Assembly: GCA_026315105.1 (NCBI GenBank)
Contig: CM048744.1
Span: 974,714,221 to 974,778,220 of the forward strand
Direction: 5' to 3'
DNA: 64,000 nt
DNA from: Locusta migratoria
Taxonomy: Eukaryota > Arthropoda > Insecta > Orthoptera > Acrididae
Made by a program: the position numbers and the translations under genes. The notes beneath the pieces are model-generated. The model did no database searches, had not been told where the DNA came from, and saw only the letters and a program-made list of their open reading frames with translations. This document shows, piece after piece, positions 19,350 through 30,112 of the stretch (the stretch's first letter is position 1; every line of letters begins with the position of its first letter).

Positions 19350-19556
19350 TTGACACTCATATGGATGACTTCACACTTTTTATTGTTTGGGATCAGTTGC
19401 CAATTTTTATACCATGCAGATATCTAAATCATTTTGGAGTTAGTTTTGATCTTCTGGTGACTTTACTAACTGATAAACGACAGCATCGTAGCATCATCCG
19501 CGAACAATCTTTGAGAGCTGCTCATATTGTCTCCTAAATCGTTTATGAAGATAAAT
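19350..19556 (-). mobile_element. LINE B fragment
   Basis: The reverse strand carries remnants of the FADD...EDQ...LQ region and NNEKCEVIHM. Short and full of stops. Confidence 0.6.
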
Positions 19557-20649
19557 TGAGTGTTGCGTGTGATGTTGTGTGTACAAACGTCTGTTGAATG
19601 ACCGTTCAGAATTGCAAGACGGTTGATACAAAGACTTCGTAAATTTAAAACACTGGAGACAGAAAATGGTGAGTCAGTTTCCTTTTTTTCATCTAAATCG
19701 TACTTTGAAACACTTATATTCTTATTTTAATGTATTTCGATATAATTGTATTAAAAGATTCCTGTTCTTTAAAGTTAGCAGTTCATATTATAGACATGTT
19801 GATATGTTTGTAATCTGATATATTAATCATACGTAACGCGTAAATCTACGATAGAATATGACTCTTAGTCTTAACTGCAATATTTTACAGCAGAATAGCA
19901 CTTTGTATTTAAGGTAGAAACAATATTCGTCAAATAACTAATATAAATGCATAGCGGAGTAAGCCTTTGCAGGCCGTTTAGGAGCGCGCCTTCCCACAGT
20001 GACGTCACAGCGCCAACCAATAGCAGAGAAGAGCGCTTACTGCCCAGCCTTATTATATTTATTAGTCTTGCGACTTTAAACCACCATATACTCTACCCTC
20101 TTACAGCTATCGACATGCGACTGCTATGGTGCACAGACACTAAACTACACTTACACACCATTCGTCTGCGTTATGTAGTTTTTGCAGCAAAGCGAACTAT
20201 TGACACACACACGTAGAATTTTATAGATATTTGCACCTATATTTCAGTCTGTAGCCAAAACTACGAATCGTAAACAAATAGTGTTTGTATATGGTATTAG
20301 TTACCAGCCTCCCATTATACACTATGCTGGTTGAGAACTGATAACGATAAACTGGAGGACAATTCTACGTTTCTGTGTCTTTCAACCCAATAACTTCCAA
20401 CCTTTTATCGTTATTCACCCTCAGTCACCATAGTGCACAATTGGACACTTGGCACTTCCAGAATACACCAACACCATTCGTCTGCGTTGTGTAGTTTTAG
20501 CTGCAGAGTGAAATATAGACACAAAGACCTCAATTTCTATATAGATAAAGTTTCAGGAGACATTCTTAGTTCAAGACGTAGACTGTTCGCGAATGGTGCT
20601 GTCCTTTTGTCGCTCAGTGAACTAACCAGAAGGTCAAACGGAACTACAA
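19557..20649. other. Unassigned stretch with a local divergent duplication
   Basis: A segment of about 100 bp around CACCATTCGTCTGCGTT(A/G)TGTAG occurs twice, near 20100-20220 and 20425-20530. A patch at about 19960-20030 (GACGTCACAGCGCC) shares text with 19280-19320 in reverse. No coding domain recognised. Confidence 0.45.
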
Positions 20650-20817
20650 GGCGCGCCGGAGTGGCCGAGCGCATTGAGACGCTATGCTCCGATGTGCTAT
20701 GCCGTTCCCCCTCGGGTACGAATGTTTTTGTCGTCTGTAGTATAAGGTTGTTGATAAGTAGTTTGTATGTTTAGGGACTGATGACCCCGCAGTTAAGTCC
20801 CATAAGCTATACAAAAC
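20650..20817 (+). mobile_element. tRNA-derived SINE, family S1, damaged head
   Basis: Head GGCGCGCCGGAGTGGCCGAG. The B box is lost by a deletion between CCGTT and CCCCCTCGGG; the tail is complete (GACTGATGACCCCGCAGTTA). It is joined directly to an S2 copy. Confidence 0.78.
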
Positions 20818-20825
20818 ATGGTACG

Positions 20826-20924
20826 AAAGCTGAGCCCTGCGGGAGTGGCCTTGCGCTATAAGTCGCGGAGTGTGCGTCTGCTCCCCTTCCGAGTTTCTAG
20901 ACCTCCCTCGGGTATCTGTGTGTA

Positions 20925-20956
<32 letters not shown>

Positions 20957-21085
20957 TGTGTGTGTTTATGTGTTTGTGTGTGTGTGTTGTTCTTAGCATA
21001 AGATAGATTAAGTAGTTTGTGTATCTAGGAACTGATAACCACTGTAGTTTGGTCCCATAGCTTTACAAAAAAATTGAACATTTTG
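20826..21085 (+). mobile_element. tRNA-derived SINE, family S2, with (GT)n
   Basis: A decayed tRNA-like head near 20840-20910, a GT tract at about 20915-20990, and the S2 tail with AACTGATAACCACTGTAGTT. S2 differs from S1 in the tail (ACCAC...GTTTGGTCCCATAG instead of ACCCCG...AAGTCCC). Confidence 0.75.
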
Positions 21086-21094
21086 AACTAAAAT

Positions 21095-21865
21095 TGCCAA
21101 TTGACCCTAAATAATGAAAAGTGTGAAGTCGTCCTTATTAGCAATAAAAGATATCAAATATAAGGCCCGTAAATTGAACTAAACTACTTAGATATCAAAG
21201 AACCCATATGAAATCTCTTGGAGAAAATTGGCAATTGACCATAAATAATGAAAAATGTGAAGTCATCCATATGACCACTACAAAAAATCAGTTACACTTC
21301 AGTCAAATTTAAAGGCTGTAAATTCACGTAAATATCTACGAAATACAAATACGATCAACTTAAATAGGAAAATATCTTGATGAAGACGAACAAAAAGCTA
21401 CTTTTGATCGGCTGATCTGTTACAAGATGCAACATTTCTATAGAGAACTACACCACACTTGAGCGTACTACTTTGGAGTTTGCTGTGTAGTGTGTGATTC
21501 CAACCAATGTGATACAGGACACAGACAAAGTTCAGAGAAGTGTAGCTCGTTTTATATTATCGCAATACTAGGGAGAAAGTTTCACGAAAATGATGCAAGA
21601 GTTGGGGTGCAAATCATTAAAAGAAAGACGTTATTCGTTGCGGCGAGATCTGTATACGAAATTTCTTTCACTAACATTCTCCTCAGAATGCGAACTTTTT
21701 TTTTATCAGCAGCAACCTATCCAGGGAGATACGATCATCATAAAAAATCATCGAAAAAGGAAATACTTAGGCGTTCCTTCTTCCCATGTGCTATTTCAGA
21801 ATGAACGGTATAGAAGTACTATGAAAGCGGTTCGATCAACCCTGATATGCAGGGCAAATATGTAG
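21095..21865 (+). mobile_element. LINE B copy, heavily decayed
   Basis: Text of the NEKCEV region occurs twice (21111-21135 and 21247-21270), suggesting a short internal duplication. Further on are the MMQELGCKSLKERRYSLRRDL region (21590) and a worn 3' UTR ending in TATGTAGATGTAAA. Confidence 0.7.
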
Positions 21866-22679
21866 ATGTAAAGGTGGGCTCTTGACACCAGAGATGAATG
21901 CAGGCTCTCCGAAGTGCGTATTTCGTGTTATCGCTACACTGTCGAAATATGAAATCTAATCTAAGCATTACAATCGTGGTAATATTAAATTCTTTTGCTA
22001 ACGAGCAGGGAGAACATACAGAGTTTGAATTAAATCATACGTTAACATAGACACATATGTGAAATTAAAAAAGAAATAAAATGAAAATAATCAAAAATAA
22101 CTGAAAAGCCATTTAAATTAAGTATCTGCAAGGTAAGAAAAGTGGCGCTAGACCCTCAGTAATGAAAGATTCTTTCCTAGTCAATTTTTTAAGCAACGCA
22201 AAATATTTTTAATGTTATATAACAAATAAATGCAAACTAATCTCCTGTTGAAGAACTATGATTTTCTCTATGTAAGTATTCCATTACTGGAAAAATAAAA
22301 ACGCCCACAGTTGGACTTAACGCCTGACATAAAATTAAATTCCTAAAAGCAGTTTGTACTTCGTTTCGGTAGATGATTTGGAAATTTGGACTTGCATCGA
22401 TGTGGTCAGAATGATATACACATTTATGACACTTTATTATTATTATTTTTTTAACTTAGTCCATAAGGCTGAAGCATGAAACATTTTTCAGTAGAAGCAG
22501 TCTGCAAATATACAACATCAGTATTCTACAGAATGCACTAAAGCGGATCTAAATTGAGATTTTAACGTAATGTAACGTCTAGTTTCCCTTCCCGCCCCCT
22601 TCATCAAGTCAATAGCCTTCTGACCCACTCTGTCTGTTTCAAGCGCGTCTGTAGTGAATTTCAGCCTGTAGTTCCATTT
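21866..22679. other. AT-rich stretch, nothing recognised
   Basis: No inverted repeats, tRNA-like boxes or domains found. Confidence 0.4.
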
Positions 22680-23480
22680 TCACATACCTCAATCATTATG
22701 ATGTCATTTCTCCTGAACAATGTGACACACTATATTGTAATTTTCCACGGGTGTAGAGTGGAATATTAGGAAACTGCAAGTGAATTTTTTTGCGAATAGA
22801 GTTATTAGTGAAAATGATGTAAATTGAAACCTTTTGCGTAAGTGGGTGGATTGTCATGCATCTCATTTTCTACGACGACATATCTCCTGAAAAATGTGTG
22901 TAGGTGGTTGTTACACCTACTGCAATTATTTCCTCGCGGTAAGAAATACGTGCACCAAATTTGCTTGAAACTGTTCCGGTAGTTTAGGAGAGACATGTAA
23001 CATCAGAAGGGATCTATCACTGCAACGAAATGAAAGTTTCATTCTGGAAACATCCCTTAGGGTGTGGCTAAGCCATGTGTCTAACATATCATTTCTTCCA
23101 GGAGGGCTAGTTCTGCAAGGTTTTCTGGAGAACTTGTGTAAAATTTGGAAAGTAGGAGGCGAGGTACAGACAATTACAGTTGTAAGGACGGACCGTTTAG
23201 CGTGCCGGGATAGCTCAGACGGTAGAGCGCTTGCCCGCGATATGCAAAGGTCCCACGTTCGAATCCCGATTCCGGCACACAATTTTAATCTTCCAGGAAG
23301 TTTCACGTGTAACATTGTCACGTGTTGCAGCAATTTCTAGCGCATCTCATTGTTTATCTCAAGAAATGTGCGTTGTACGCGATCGTTACACCTACCTCGA
23401 CATTCATCTTCGTTTGTGTGTAAAATTGTATCAAGATTGGAACAAAACTGTAGATTTCTATGTAATACAAATACACCACA
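22680..23480. mobile_element. Helitron-interior-like sequence flanking an S3 SINE
   Basis: Both sides of the S3 copy (22680-23025 and 23340-23480) carry worn versions of the 'gacatatctcctgaaaaatg' and 'aaattgtatcaagattggaa' style segments seen, on the other strand, in the Helitron-related pieces. A single old element interrupted by the SINE is plausible but not proven. Confidence 0.3.
23028..23312 (+). mobile_element. tRNA-derived SINE, family S3
   Basis: Single S3 copy: CTGGAAACATCCCTTAGGGT start, GGAAAGTAGGAGGCGAGGTA body, tRNA-like GATAGCTCAGACGGTAGAGC and B box CGTTCGAATCCCGATTCCGG, ending TTCCAGGAAGTTTCACGTGT. Its orientation fixes the S3 consensus used for the inverted pairs. Confidence 0.82.
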
Positions 23481-23734
23481 GACACTTATACATACTGATT
23501 TCTATAAAAGATAACTTAACGATATAATGAATTCGAGAAATAGTAAACAACTAGAAGCCAAAATATTAAGCTCTGAAGACAGAAAAAAGTAATCAGATAC
23601 AGCAAGAACGACAACATGAGAAAAAAATGAATTGCTGTAAAAATCGGAATAACGATGAAAAATGAGGACGCTGTTACATTCCAGCTAATCAATGTAAAAT
23701 AATATTGTGTCGGAGCAGTATAAAATGCAAAATA

Positions 23735-24360
23735 CAGGGGATGAACAAAATAATATAGAAACCAAACATAGACATAAGATTTACTTATTAGTATAGAAAT
23801 GATCCATTATTTGCTTTGATAAGAGCTGAAAATTTTCGAGGAACAGATTCGTGTAAGTATTTTGTTTAACTCTTGCTTCCTATATTTCCTGACAACATTC
23901 ACCAACTTCTGAGACGCATTTTGTATGTTAGTCATAGTAACCAGTCTGTTACCGAGGATGGTGAAGTATTCAATCACAGTTGTCCCAGTGTTTTTAAACG
24001 TAAGAAAAAGTCAGGTTGTACTGTATTCTTCGTTTGGGGTTTTTGATACATAAACCAGATTGTCTTTAGGAAGCAATGTAAACGATGATTGATCGGACCA
24101 TACCACATACTTCCAGCCATCAAGTTTTCAGGTTTTGTGATCGCCGTACTCCTTCTTTCGTAGTTTTGCGTTAGCTTTCTTTATTGTCTGCATTTCACGA
24201 ATGTTAAGTTCCAAACATACTGCTTTTATCAAAACATTATTACGCAAGTGAGAGTTGAGTTTTTCAGTCACTTTTGTCATGGTAGTTTTATGTTTTCTGG
24301 GCACGATTGATCTTATGCTATTTGGACGTTGTCAGTTAAGTTCTGGTTTCGGCCACTATC
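23735..24360 (-). pseudogene. Tc1-like transposon remnant
   Basis: The reverse strand reads MTKVTEKLNSHLRN, then a stop, WKYVVWSDQSSFTLLPK (first catalytic D in WSD-x-S-x-F), VYVSKTPNEEYS and further worn text to about 23820. The outer end begins CAGGGGATGAACAAAATAAT at 23737, resembling Tc1-type termini. Internal stops inactivate it and the other end is missing where LINE E begins. Confidence 0.68.
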
Positions 24361-24364
24361 ATCT

Positions 24365-24865
24365 TCTTCAATGACGTTTTACCCTGTCTTTTTAAATTAT
24401 TTTTAATTTATTTCTTTTTATTTTTTTTCTTTACACTGTCTTTACTGAAGATACGTCGAAACACTGCGGAAGAGGCGACTGCTTTTTTTTGGACATCTAT
24501 ACCGAATTAACAGCAACAGGTTAACCAAACAGATTTCTAAATATCTCTGAGACAAGAAGTCAACAATAGCATTGATTCAAGAAGTTAGGAAAGATTTGGA
24601 AAGAAACAATATAAGTGTAAAAGATGCAACAGAAAGAGAAACGTTTAAGAAGAAATTGTTAAAAATGGAAGGATTCCAAAGCAGGAGGGAGAAGAAGACA
24701 GGAGTAAAATGGTCTGAGGAGAGAAAAAGGATGCATAGTGAAAAGATGAAAGAATACTGGAGGAAAAAGAAAGAAGAACAAAGGAGGAAACATTGAAATT
24801 GGTGCGTGGTCCTTAGATAGCCGAAACGAAGAAAGAAAGAATAATAACAATAATAATAATACGGT
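24365..24865 (+). mobile_element. LINE E (RTE-like) 3' end with (AAT)n tail
   Basis: C-terminal coding: KIRRNTAEEATAFF, then FGHLYR-like GHLYRINSNRLTKQISKY, then the open frame 24572-24796 (IQEVRKDLERNNIS, KKTGVKWSEERKRMHSEKMK) with a stop at 24794-24796. The basic WSEERK...EKMKEYW tail and the 3' UTR ending GCCGAAACGAAGAAAGAAAG plus an (AAT)n microsatellite are typical of RTE-type LINEs. Different from LINE A. Confidence 0.75.
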
Positions 24866-25059
24866 TTTCTGTCCCGCAGTAGCTAATTGAGAAGCAAGAA
24901 TCCATGGTCATGGTATATGTCAGTGCATGAAATTTTAAGACAGGAGTGGTAACAGAAAAAGTAGTCCTATGTACAAGACGATCTTAAGCTTAAGCAAAAA
25001 GAATCAATAACGAAACAACGGCTTTAGCTTAATTTTTTTTCCAGGAGTTCCTTGACAGA

Positions 25060-26305
25060 AAAAAAGGAGTGAGTCATGAGGTAACTCTTCAATTTAGACT
25101 TGAAACCGCGTGTGTTAGTAATAAGGTTCTTCAGTTCTTGTGGCAGCTTACTGAAAATGCTGCGGTATACTGCATGCCTTTCTGCACAAAACTCAAGGAG
25201 GTGTGATCCAAATGTAGATTACATTTCTGTCTAGTATTCACCGAGTGAAAGCTGTTAACTTGTGGGAATAAGCTGATATTGTTAACAACAAACGACATTA
25301 AAGAAAAAATGTATTGCGACGCTAATGTCAGAATTCCCAGACAGCTGAAATGGGCTCCACACGACGTTAGAGAACTTTCACCAGACATTGCTCGAATCTT
25401 CCGTTTCTGAGCCAAAGATATATTTTTTGAATCAGAAGAGTTACTTAAAAAAGTAACATACGTCATATGTGAATGAACGTAAGAATGGTAGACTACTATA
25501 TGTGTTGAAAAGTCAGGTATTTTAGGTACTACTCTAATGGTAACTGAAGCAGAATTGTTTTTGTATAAGATCCTGAACATGGGCTTTCCAAGACACCTTA
25601 CTATGTGAACATCTAGAAATTTGGACTATTCAAACATATGTGTAATCGAAATGTCAGAAACAAAAGCTGTGTGTTAGAAATTGTTAAAACTGAGTTTTAA
25701 GAAGAAAATTTAGCTCAATTTATGTTCTACAAGCCATTATCTTATCTCTGAACTGCATTATTTGATAATGAGTCAATATTACAAACATCCTTCACTACCA
25801 AGCTGGTATTATCAGCAATCAAAAATATTTTACAATCACCTGTTATGCTCCAAGACGTATCATTTAATAATTAAGAAATAGTAGCGGTCGCAGAACAGAC
25901 CCCTGGGACAACCCACACGTAACTGTGCTCCATTGTGATTGTACGACAGAGCCATTTTCAACACTGCGGAGAATTATCTTCTGCTGTTATTGAATTAAAT
26001 GGTGAACCATTTGTGAGCTACTCCTCTTATTCCACAATAATCCAACTTCTGCAACAATATTTTGTGAACAACACAATCAGACGCCTTTGTTAAATAAAAG
26101 AAGACGCCTAATACTTGTAACCTTTTATTTAATCCACCAAGTGCTCAGAGAAACAAGAATACAGCATTTTCAGTCGTTAAACCAATAATTCCGTAACCAA
26201 TCTGTACATTTGACAACTAAGAAATTATGTTAACTGAAATGATCAATTATCCTCGAATATACTGTATTTTCAATAACTTTAGAAAAGAACGATGGCATAG
26301 AAATT
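25060..26305 (-). mobile_element. LINE D (CR1/Jockey-like), decayed
   Basis: On the reverse strand near 26115-25870 the text reads like KAFD...NHNILLQKL, VENGSVVQSQWSTV and GLSQGSVLRPLLFLNY, the palm region. The frame 25580-25131 has YHSYVHSHMTYV, NISLAQKRKIRAMSG, LGILTLASQYIFS and NTRQKCNLH, the C-terminal region of this LINE group. Distinct from LINE B in sequence. Ends near a poorly defined 3' terminus at about 25060. Confidence 0.7.
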
Positions 26306-26315
26306 GGACTATAGT

Positions 26316-26585
26316 TGAAACTCCCCGGCAGATTAAAATTGTGTGCCGGAACCGGGACTCGAACCTGGGTCCTTTGCCTTTCAGGGCAAGCGCTCTACCG
26401 CCTGTGCTATCCCGACACGACTCACGATGCCGCTTCACAACTTTACTTCCGCCAGTACATCGCCTCTTACATTCCAAACTTTACAGAATCTCTCCTGCGA
26501 ACGATGCAAGACTAGCACTCCAGGAAGAAAGGATATGGTGGAGTCATGACTAGCACAGCCTAAGGGATGTATGGCCAAGTACTGG
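26316..26585 (-). mobile_element. tRNA-derived SINE, family S3
   Basis: Reverse-strand S3: the tRNA-like part at 26343-26418 (reverse B box GGTTCGAGTCCCGG), the TACTTCCGCCAGTACATCGC body, and the CCTAAGGGATGTATGG end. Single copy, without an inverted partner. Confidence 0.8.
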
Positions 26586-26727
26586 GCCAACATATGGACA
26601 GCACACCATCGACTTGTTCTCTTCGAGATATGACAATATCACTGATCTGTTGTTGTCGACCGTCGCAGTACAAATCTTTTACGAGGGTGAGTCAGTAAAA
26701 AAGTCGCAAACTGAGGTAGACACGCCG

Positions 26728-26790
26728 TTACAGGAACTGATGACCGAATTAGCTAAATCCCATAGATTTACAAACATCTGAACATTTTGA
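26728..26790 (+). mobile_element. S1/S2-type SINE tail fragment
   Basis: Only GGAACTGATGACCGAATTAG through AAACATCTGAACATTTTG is present. It lies just upstream of the hAT-like element. Confidence 0.5.
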
Positions 26791-26818
26791 ACACCAGTAC
26801 TGCGCGCTGTGTAGGGTC

Positions 26819-27910
26819 TAGAGTTGCGCATAATAGTTCGCGATCGAGAGCGCTCACTTTAGTTCGCGGCTCTGCCGCGAACTAGTTCGCTCTTTTAGTT
26901 CTTCCGCTCCCAGTGACGGCTGAGCGGCGTGGTCTGCGCGTGCAGGTGGAGGGGGAAGTTCCCCCACCTAGCTGCTTCATGCGCTTGCTGCTTGAGCCGC
27001 TAACGATATCACGCAAACCAAAAGAAACAGATTGTGGATAATTTCTCGTGTTTAAGTATAGAGTTATCTCTATATCTTGGCATTATGGAATTTATTAGTC
27101 AGATATTGCAGAGTGCAGAACACATCAAAACAGAAATTTTGTAGCACTGAACTATGTAATCTAGCAGGCAGACGCTCACCTCGAAATGACTCATCAGCAG
27201 AAGGCAAACACGTGATTTTTAATTCTGCTACGCGCCCTCTCGCTATTGCCCGTCTGTCTTCTGAAAAGAATCCAACGAACTATGAAGCGAGATGCATAAT
27301 CGTCCGCTGCTCCTAGTTCATCCACTGCTCCCAGTTCGTCCGATGCTTGTACTTCGTCCGATGCTCGTACTTCGTCCGATGCTCGTACTTCGTCCGATGC
27401 TCCTAGTTCGTCCGATGCTCCTAGTTCGTCCGATGCTCCTAGTTCGTCCGCTCCTTCTAGTTAGTCCGGTATTTTTGGCTTTTGCTACCGCTACTAAAAG
27501 AGCTCTTTTTTAAGACAGCTTTTTTATATAATGAATCAGTGTTGCCAAAGCGTGTGCTATTACCAGTATTTTTGGGCAGTTTGACATAAAATACAATACA
27601 CGAATGGATGATACAATGGTACTCAACTACATTGCATACAGAGTACTCGTAGTACTTTATTTTTAAAATAGATTTGTAGTGGCAGTGAACTATGAAACTA
27701 CAGCTGAGCTGCATCTCTGCTCGAAATGGCGGTAACTGGCAGAAGGGAATCACGCGATTCTGCGCGCTCTCGCGTCCTCTCGCTGTTCCCCGTCACTCTT
27801 CGGAAAAGGAGCGAACGAACTAAGAGGCGAGGGATCTGCGAACTAATTCGCGGAGTTCGCCTGTGGGAGCGCTCTTCCGAACTAGTTCGTTCGCGAACTA
27901 CACAAGACTA
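26819..27910. mobile_element. hAT-like non-autonomous transposon, 1,092 bp
   Basis: Ends TAGAGTTGCGC and (reversed) TAGTCTTGTGT, followed inward by repeated AGTTCGCGA / GAACTAGTTCG text on both sides. An 8-bp duplication with one mismatch flanks it: GTAGGGTC (26811-26818) and GTAGGGGC (27911-27918). Eight-bp duplications with TAG-type ends fit the hAT superfamily. The interior has no transposase; it includes an 18-bp minisatellite and two similar CTCTCGC...CGTC(T/A)-type segments (27235 and 27775). Confidence 0.78.
27299..27468. repeat. 18-bp tandem repeat, about 9 copies
   Basis: Unit TCCGATGCTCCTAGTTCG, with variants containing TCGTACTTCG or CCCAGTTCG. The two variants are grouped in blocks, as expected from stepwise duplication. 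The period of 18 keeps one frame open (27292-27513), giving a repetitive VRPMLL-type peptide; this looks incidental. Confidence 0.9.
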
Positions 27911-27918
27911 GTAGGGGC

Positions 27919-28354
27919 ACAAGACTACCATTACGACCCATCTGTCTTGTGGGTTGCAGCAGTCCAAGGAAGCAAATAAAGTTACATCGCAAGAGCGTCA
28001 CTTATGGGATGCAAAGGCCGCCACAAAAATTCCAGGCTTTTAAAACCTTCTCGAACGATGGTTCGTTTAAATTTACAGATGGAGTCAGCTGGAAAGTAAA
28101 GCAATTTTCAGGCTTGTAAACGGCGTGTCTATTTTAGCTGGCGACTCGACTCACCCCCGTAATATACTGTAAGGCGACTTATACAACATCGTACACGAAC
28201 CGTGTACTGCGATTGTGAGTCAGTGTTTAAACACGTACGTGGTGAGACCAACTAGCAACAAGTTGTATACTGCATGGTGTTCATATCAATTCGTCCATCA
28301 CCCCTCCCCTCACCCATAACTTCTTTTGAATATCATCTTTCAATTATAAGCATT
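27919..28354. other. Intergenic stretch, nothing recognised
   Basis: No repeats or domains found apart from a short A-rich run before the next element. Confidence 0.4.
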
Positions 28355-29660
28355 TAAAAAAACCGCTCTGATGTGTTTTACGGCCCACTTTAGATTTGAA
28401 GTTTTATAAGTTTTTGGACCAAAATAATAATCTAAATAATAAAAAATTAATTAATAAGAGTGTCTGAAACCCTTTCAGTGTCACAGTCCTACTCATTTCC
28501 CACTACGTCATGGCTAACAGCTAGACGTTGCGTTCTTTAATCTCATACTATTGATGGCCGTTGTGGACTGATGCTAATATGGCATATGTAGACACTAGAT
28601 TATCATTTATCGTAGGAAGAACGACGTGTTTTTGTTAATTCTTCAGTGCGCCATTGATTTGAAATGACAACGTGTAAGTTACAATAAGAAAATCATCAAA
28701 TACGCAACGCAAGATGGCGTATGCCAGAGACAGTTCTGGGCGAGGAATGTCACGTGACATCTGCGAACGGCTGCTTTTCGTTAATTCAATGGAGGGTGTC
28801 GAAACTCCGTTATTTTCGCAAATATCTCTCAAACGATACGAAATATGAAAAAAAAAACCATAAGGGAAGAAAGTTGTAGAGAATTTTCTCCTCTACATAT
28901 TCGATTATTCAATTTTCCCGTCAGATGAAAGGTTTATTTCCAATTAAAATTAAATTACAAAGGTTTTTTTTATTATTTTTATAACGTATTTCTTGTCTGA
29001 AATATTTCAAAATGCGACGTTCTAGTTTGATAGCCAAAAATTATGTCTGTAAAATTTGGTGCCGATCGGTTGAACGGTTCGACCTAATAGTGGAAACACA
29101 TTACAGACAGACATCGTCAAATCGCTGTTATTTTTGCAAATATCTCTGCAACGATGCAAGATATGAAAAAAAAGCATACTAGAGCGAAGTTGTAGAGACT
29201 TTTCCCCTCTACGAAATAGGTTATTCAATTTTCGTGTCAGATGAACGGTTCGTTTGCAATTACAATTACATTACAAACGGCTTTTTTTGTATTACTACCG
29301 TACTTTTTGCTCGAAAAATTTGAAAAAGGGAGGCAGACTATAATTATGTCTGTAAAATTTGGTGCTAATCGGTTGAACGGTTCGTCTTGAAAACAGGGAA
29401 CATTTTACGGACAGACAGACATCCCAAAATCGCCGTTATTTGTGCAAATATCTCTGAAACTCCACGAGATATGAAAAAAAAACAACATAAGAGAGCAAAG
29501 TTGTAGAGGATTTTTTCCTCTACAAATTCGGTTATTTCAAGTTTTGTATCAGATGTATGGTTAAGCCGTTATTTTCATTTAAATTTCGAGCTGTCAAAAG
29601 ACGATCGCAAAGGCCCACTTTTCGTGTTACTGCCGTAGCCTAAAGTGGGCCAAAAATTAG
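28355..29660 (+). mobile_element. GGCCCACTTT-ended repeat, copy 1, with about 310-bp internal repeats
   Basis: The left end carries GGCCCACTTTAG (28382) after an A-rich run; the right end carries GGCCCACTTT (29616) and then CCTAAAGTGGGCC (29640-29652), a terminal hairpin. The interior contains the block 'CGTTATTTTnGCAAATATCTC' three times (about 28809, 29123, 29433), giving a repeat of 310-314 bp with AGTTGTAGAG and CCTCTAC landmarks. The superfamily is not recognised; no transposase is visible. Confidence 0.72.
28710..28832 (-). CDS. Small conserved frame in the GGCCC element (function unknown)
   Basis: The reverse frame MSRDIPRPELSLAYAILRCV (about 41 codons, ending GALKN) is matched in copy 2 (MSRDIPHPVLSVAYAILRCV, 38250 downward) and in copy 3 (forward strand at about 52135-52260, MSRDIPRSELSLAYGILRCV). 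High nucleotide identity alone could keep so short a frame open. No domain recognised. It could be nothing. Confidence 0.2.
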
Positions 29661-30112
29661 GCATTTCCCTCAAGGGGACACAACGGCCGTACTGATGATA
29701 TCCCGCGGCTGTTTTTCAGTGTTTTAGTGTCTTTAGGTAGTCAAGAAAAGCGACGCCACCCACGCTAGGTCGCAGTTAGTTATCTGCATGGTGGAAGGTG
29801 CCAGCCCTTGCACTTGCAGCCGGTTCGCAGAACAGATAACGGGTTTTCGGAGCAAGGCGCTCAGGATTAACACAGCTGGTTGGGGTCGGCTGGCGCGGCG
29901 AGAACAATTGAAAGAGGCCAGGCGAGGCAGGGCAGAGGTCGTGAGTTGGGTTGGGGGGGGGGAGGGGAGAGGGGGAGGGGCGCGTCTGGAGGCTCCAGCC
30001 AGTCGATAGTCTCCAGCAGCTCAGCGGCTTCCTGGAGAAGTCGGCCACCGGCTACTGGACTCTCTGTAAGCTGCGTCTGTAGCCACTGTGGCGGAGGGGT
30101 AACTCCAGTCAA
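29661..30112. other. GC-rich stretch with a G-rich purine run
   Basis: From about 29760 the sequence is markedly GC-rich, with a GGGGGGGGGAGGGGAGAGGG run at 29950. Overlapping frames exist in both directions but none shows a domain. It may be low-copy host sequence, for example a promoter or exon edge, since no repeat family explains it. Confidence 0.4.

Noticed and set aside
24345..24380. TTTCGGCC...ATCTTCTTCA, hammerhead-like on the reverse strand
   Set aside because: The core is broken by extra bases (TGAAGAAGATG) and the 3' hexamer is not palindromic.
24440..24475. CTGAAGATACGTCGAAAC, looking like another hammerhead core
   Set aside because: It lies inside coding text of LINE E (KIRRNTAEEATAFF) and has no stem II or palindrome, so the match is chance.
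26690..26720. ACGAGGGTGAGTCAG as a mariner terminus
   Set aside because: No matching opposite end or TA target; too short to support.
27292..27513. Open frame with VRPMLL repeats as a repetitive protein
   Set aside because: It is only an 18-bp minisatellite, a multiple of three, inside a hAT-like element.
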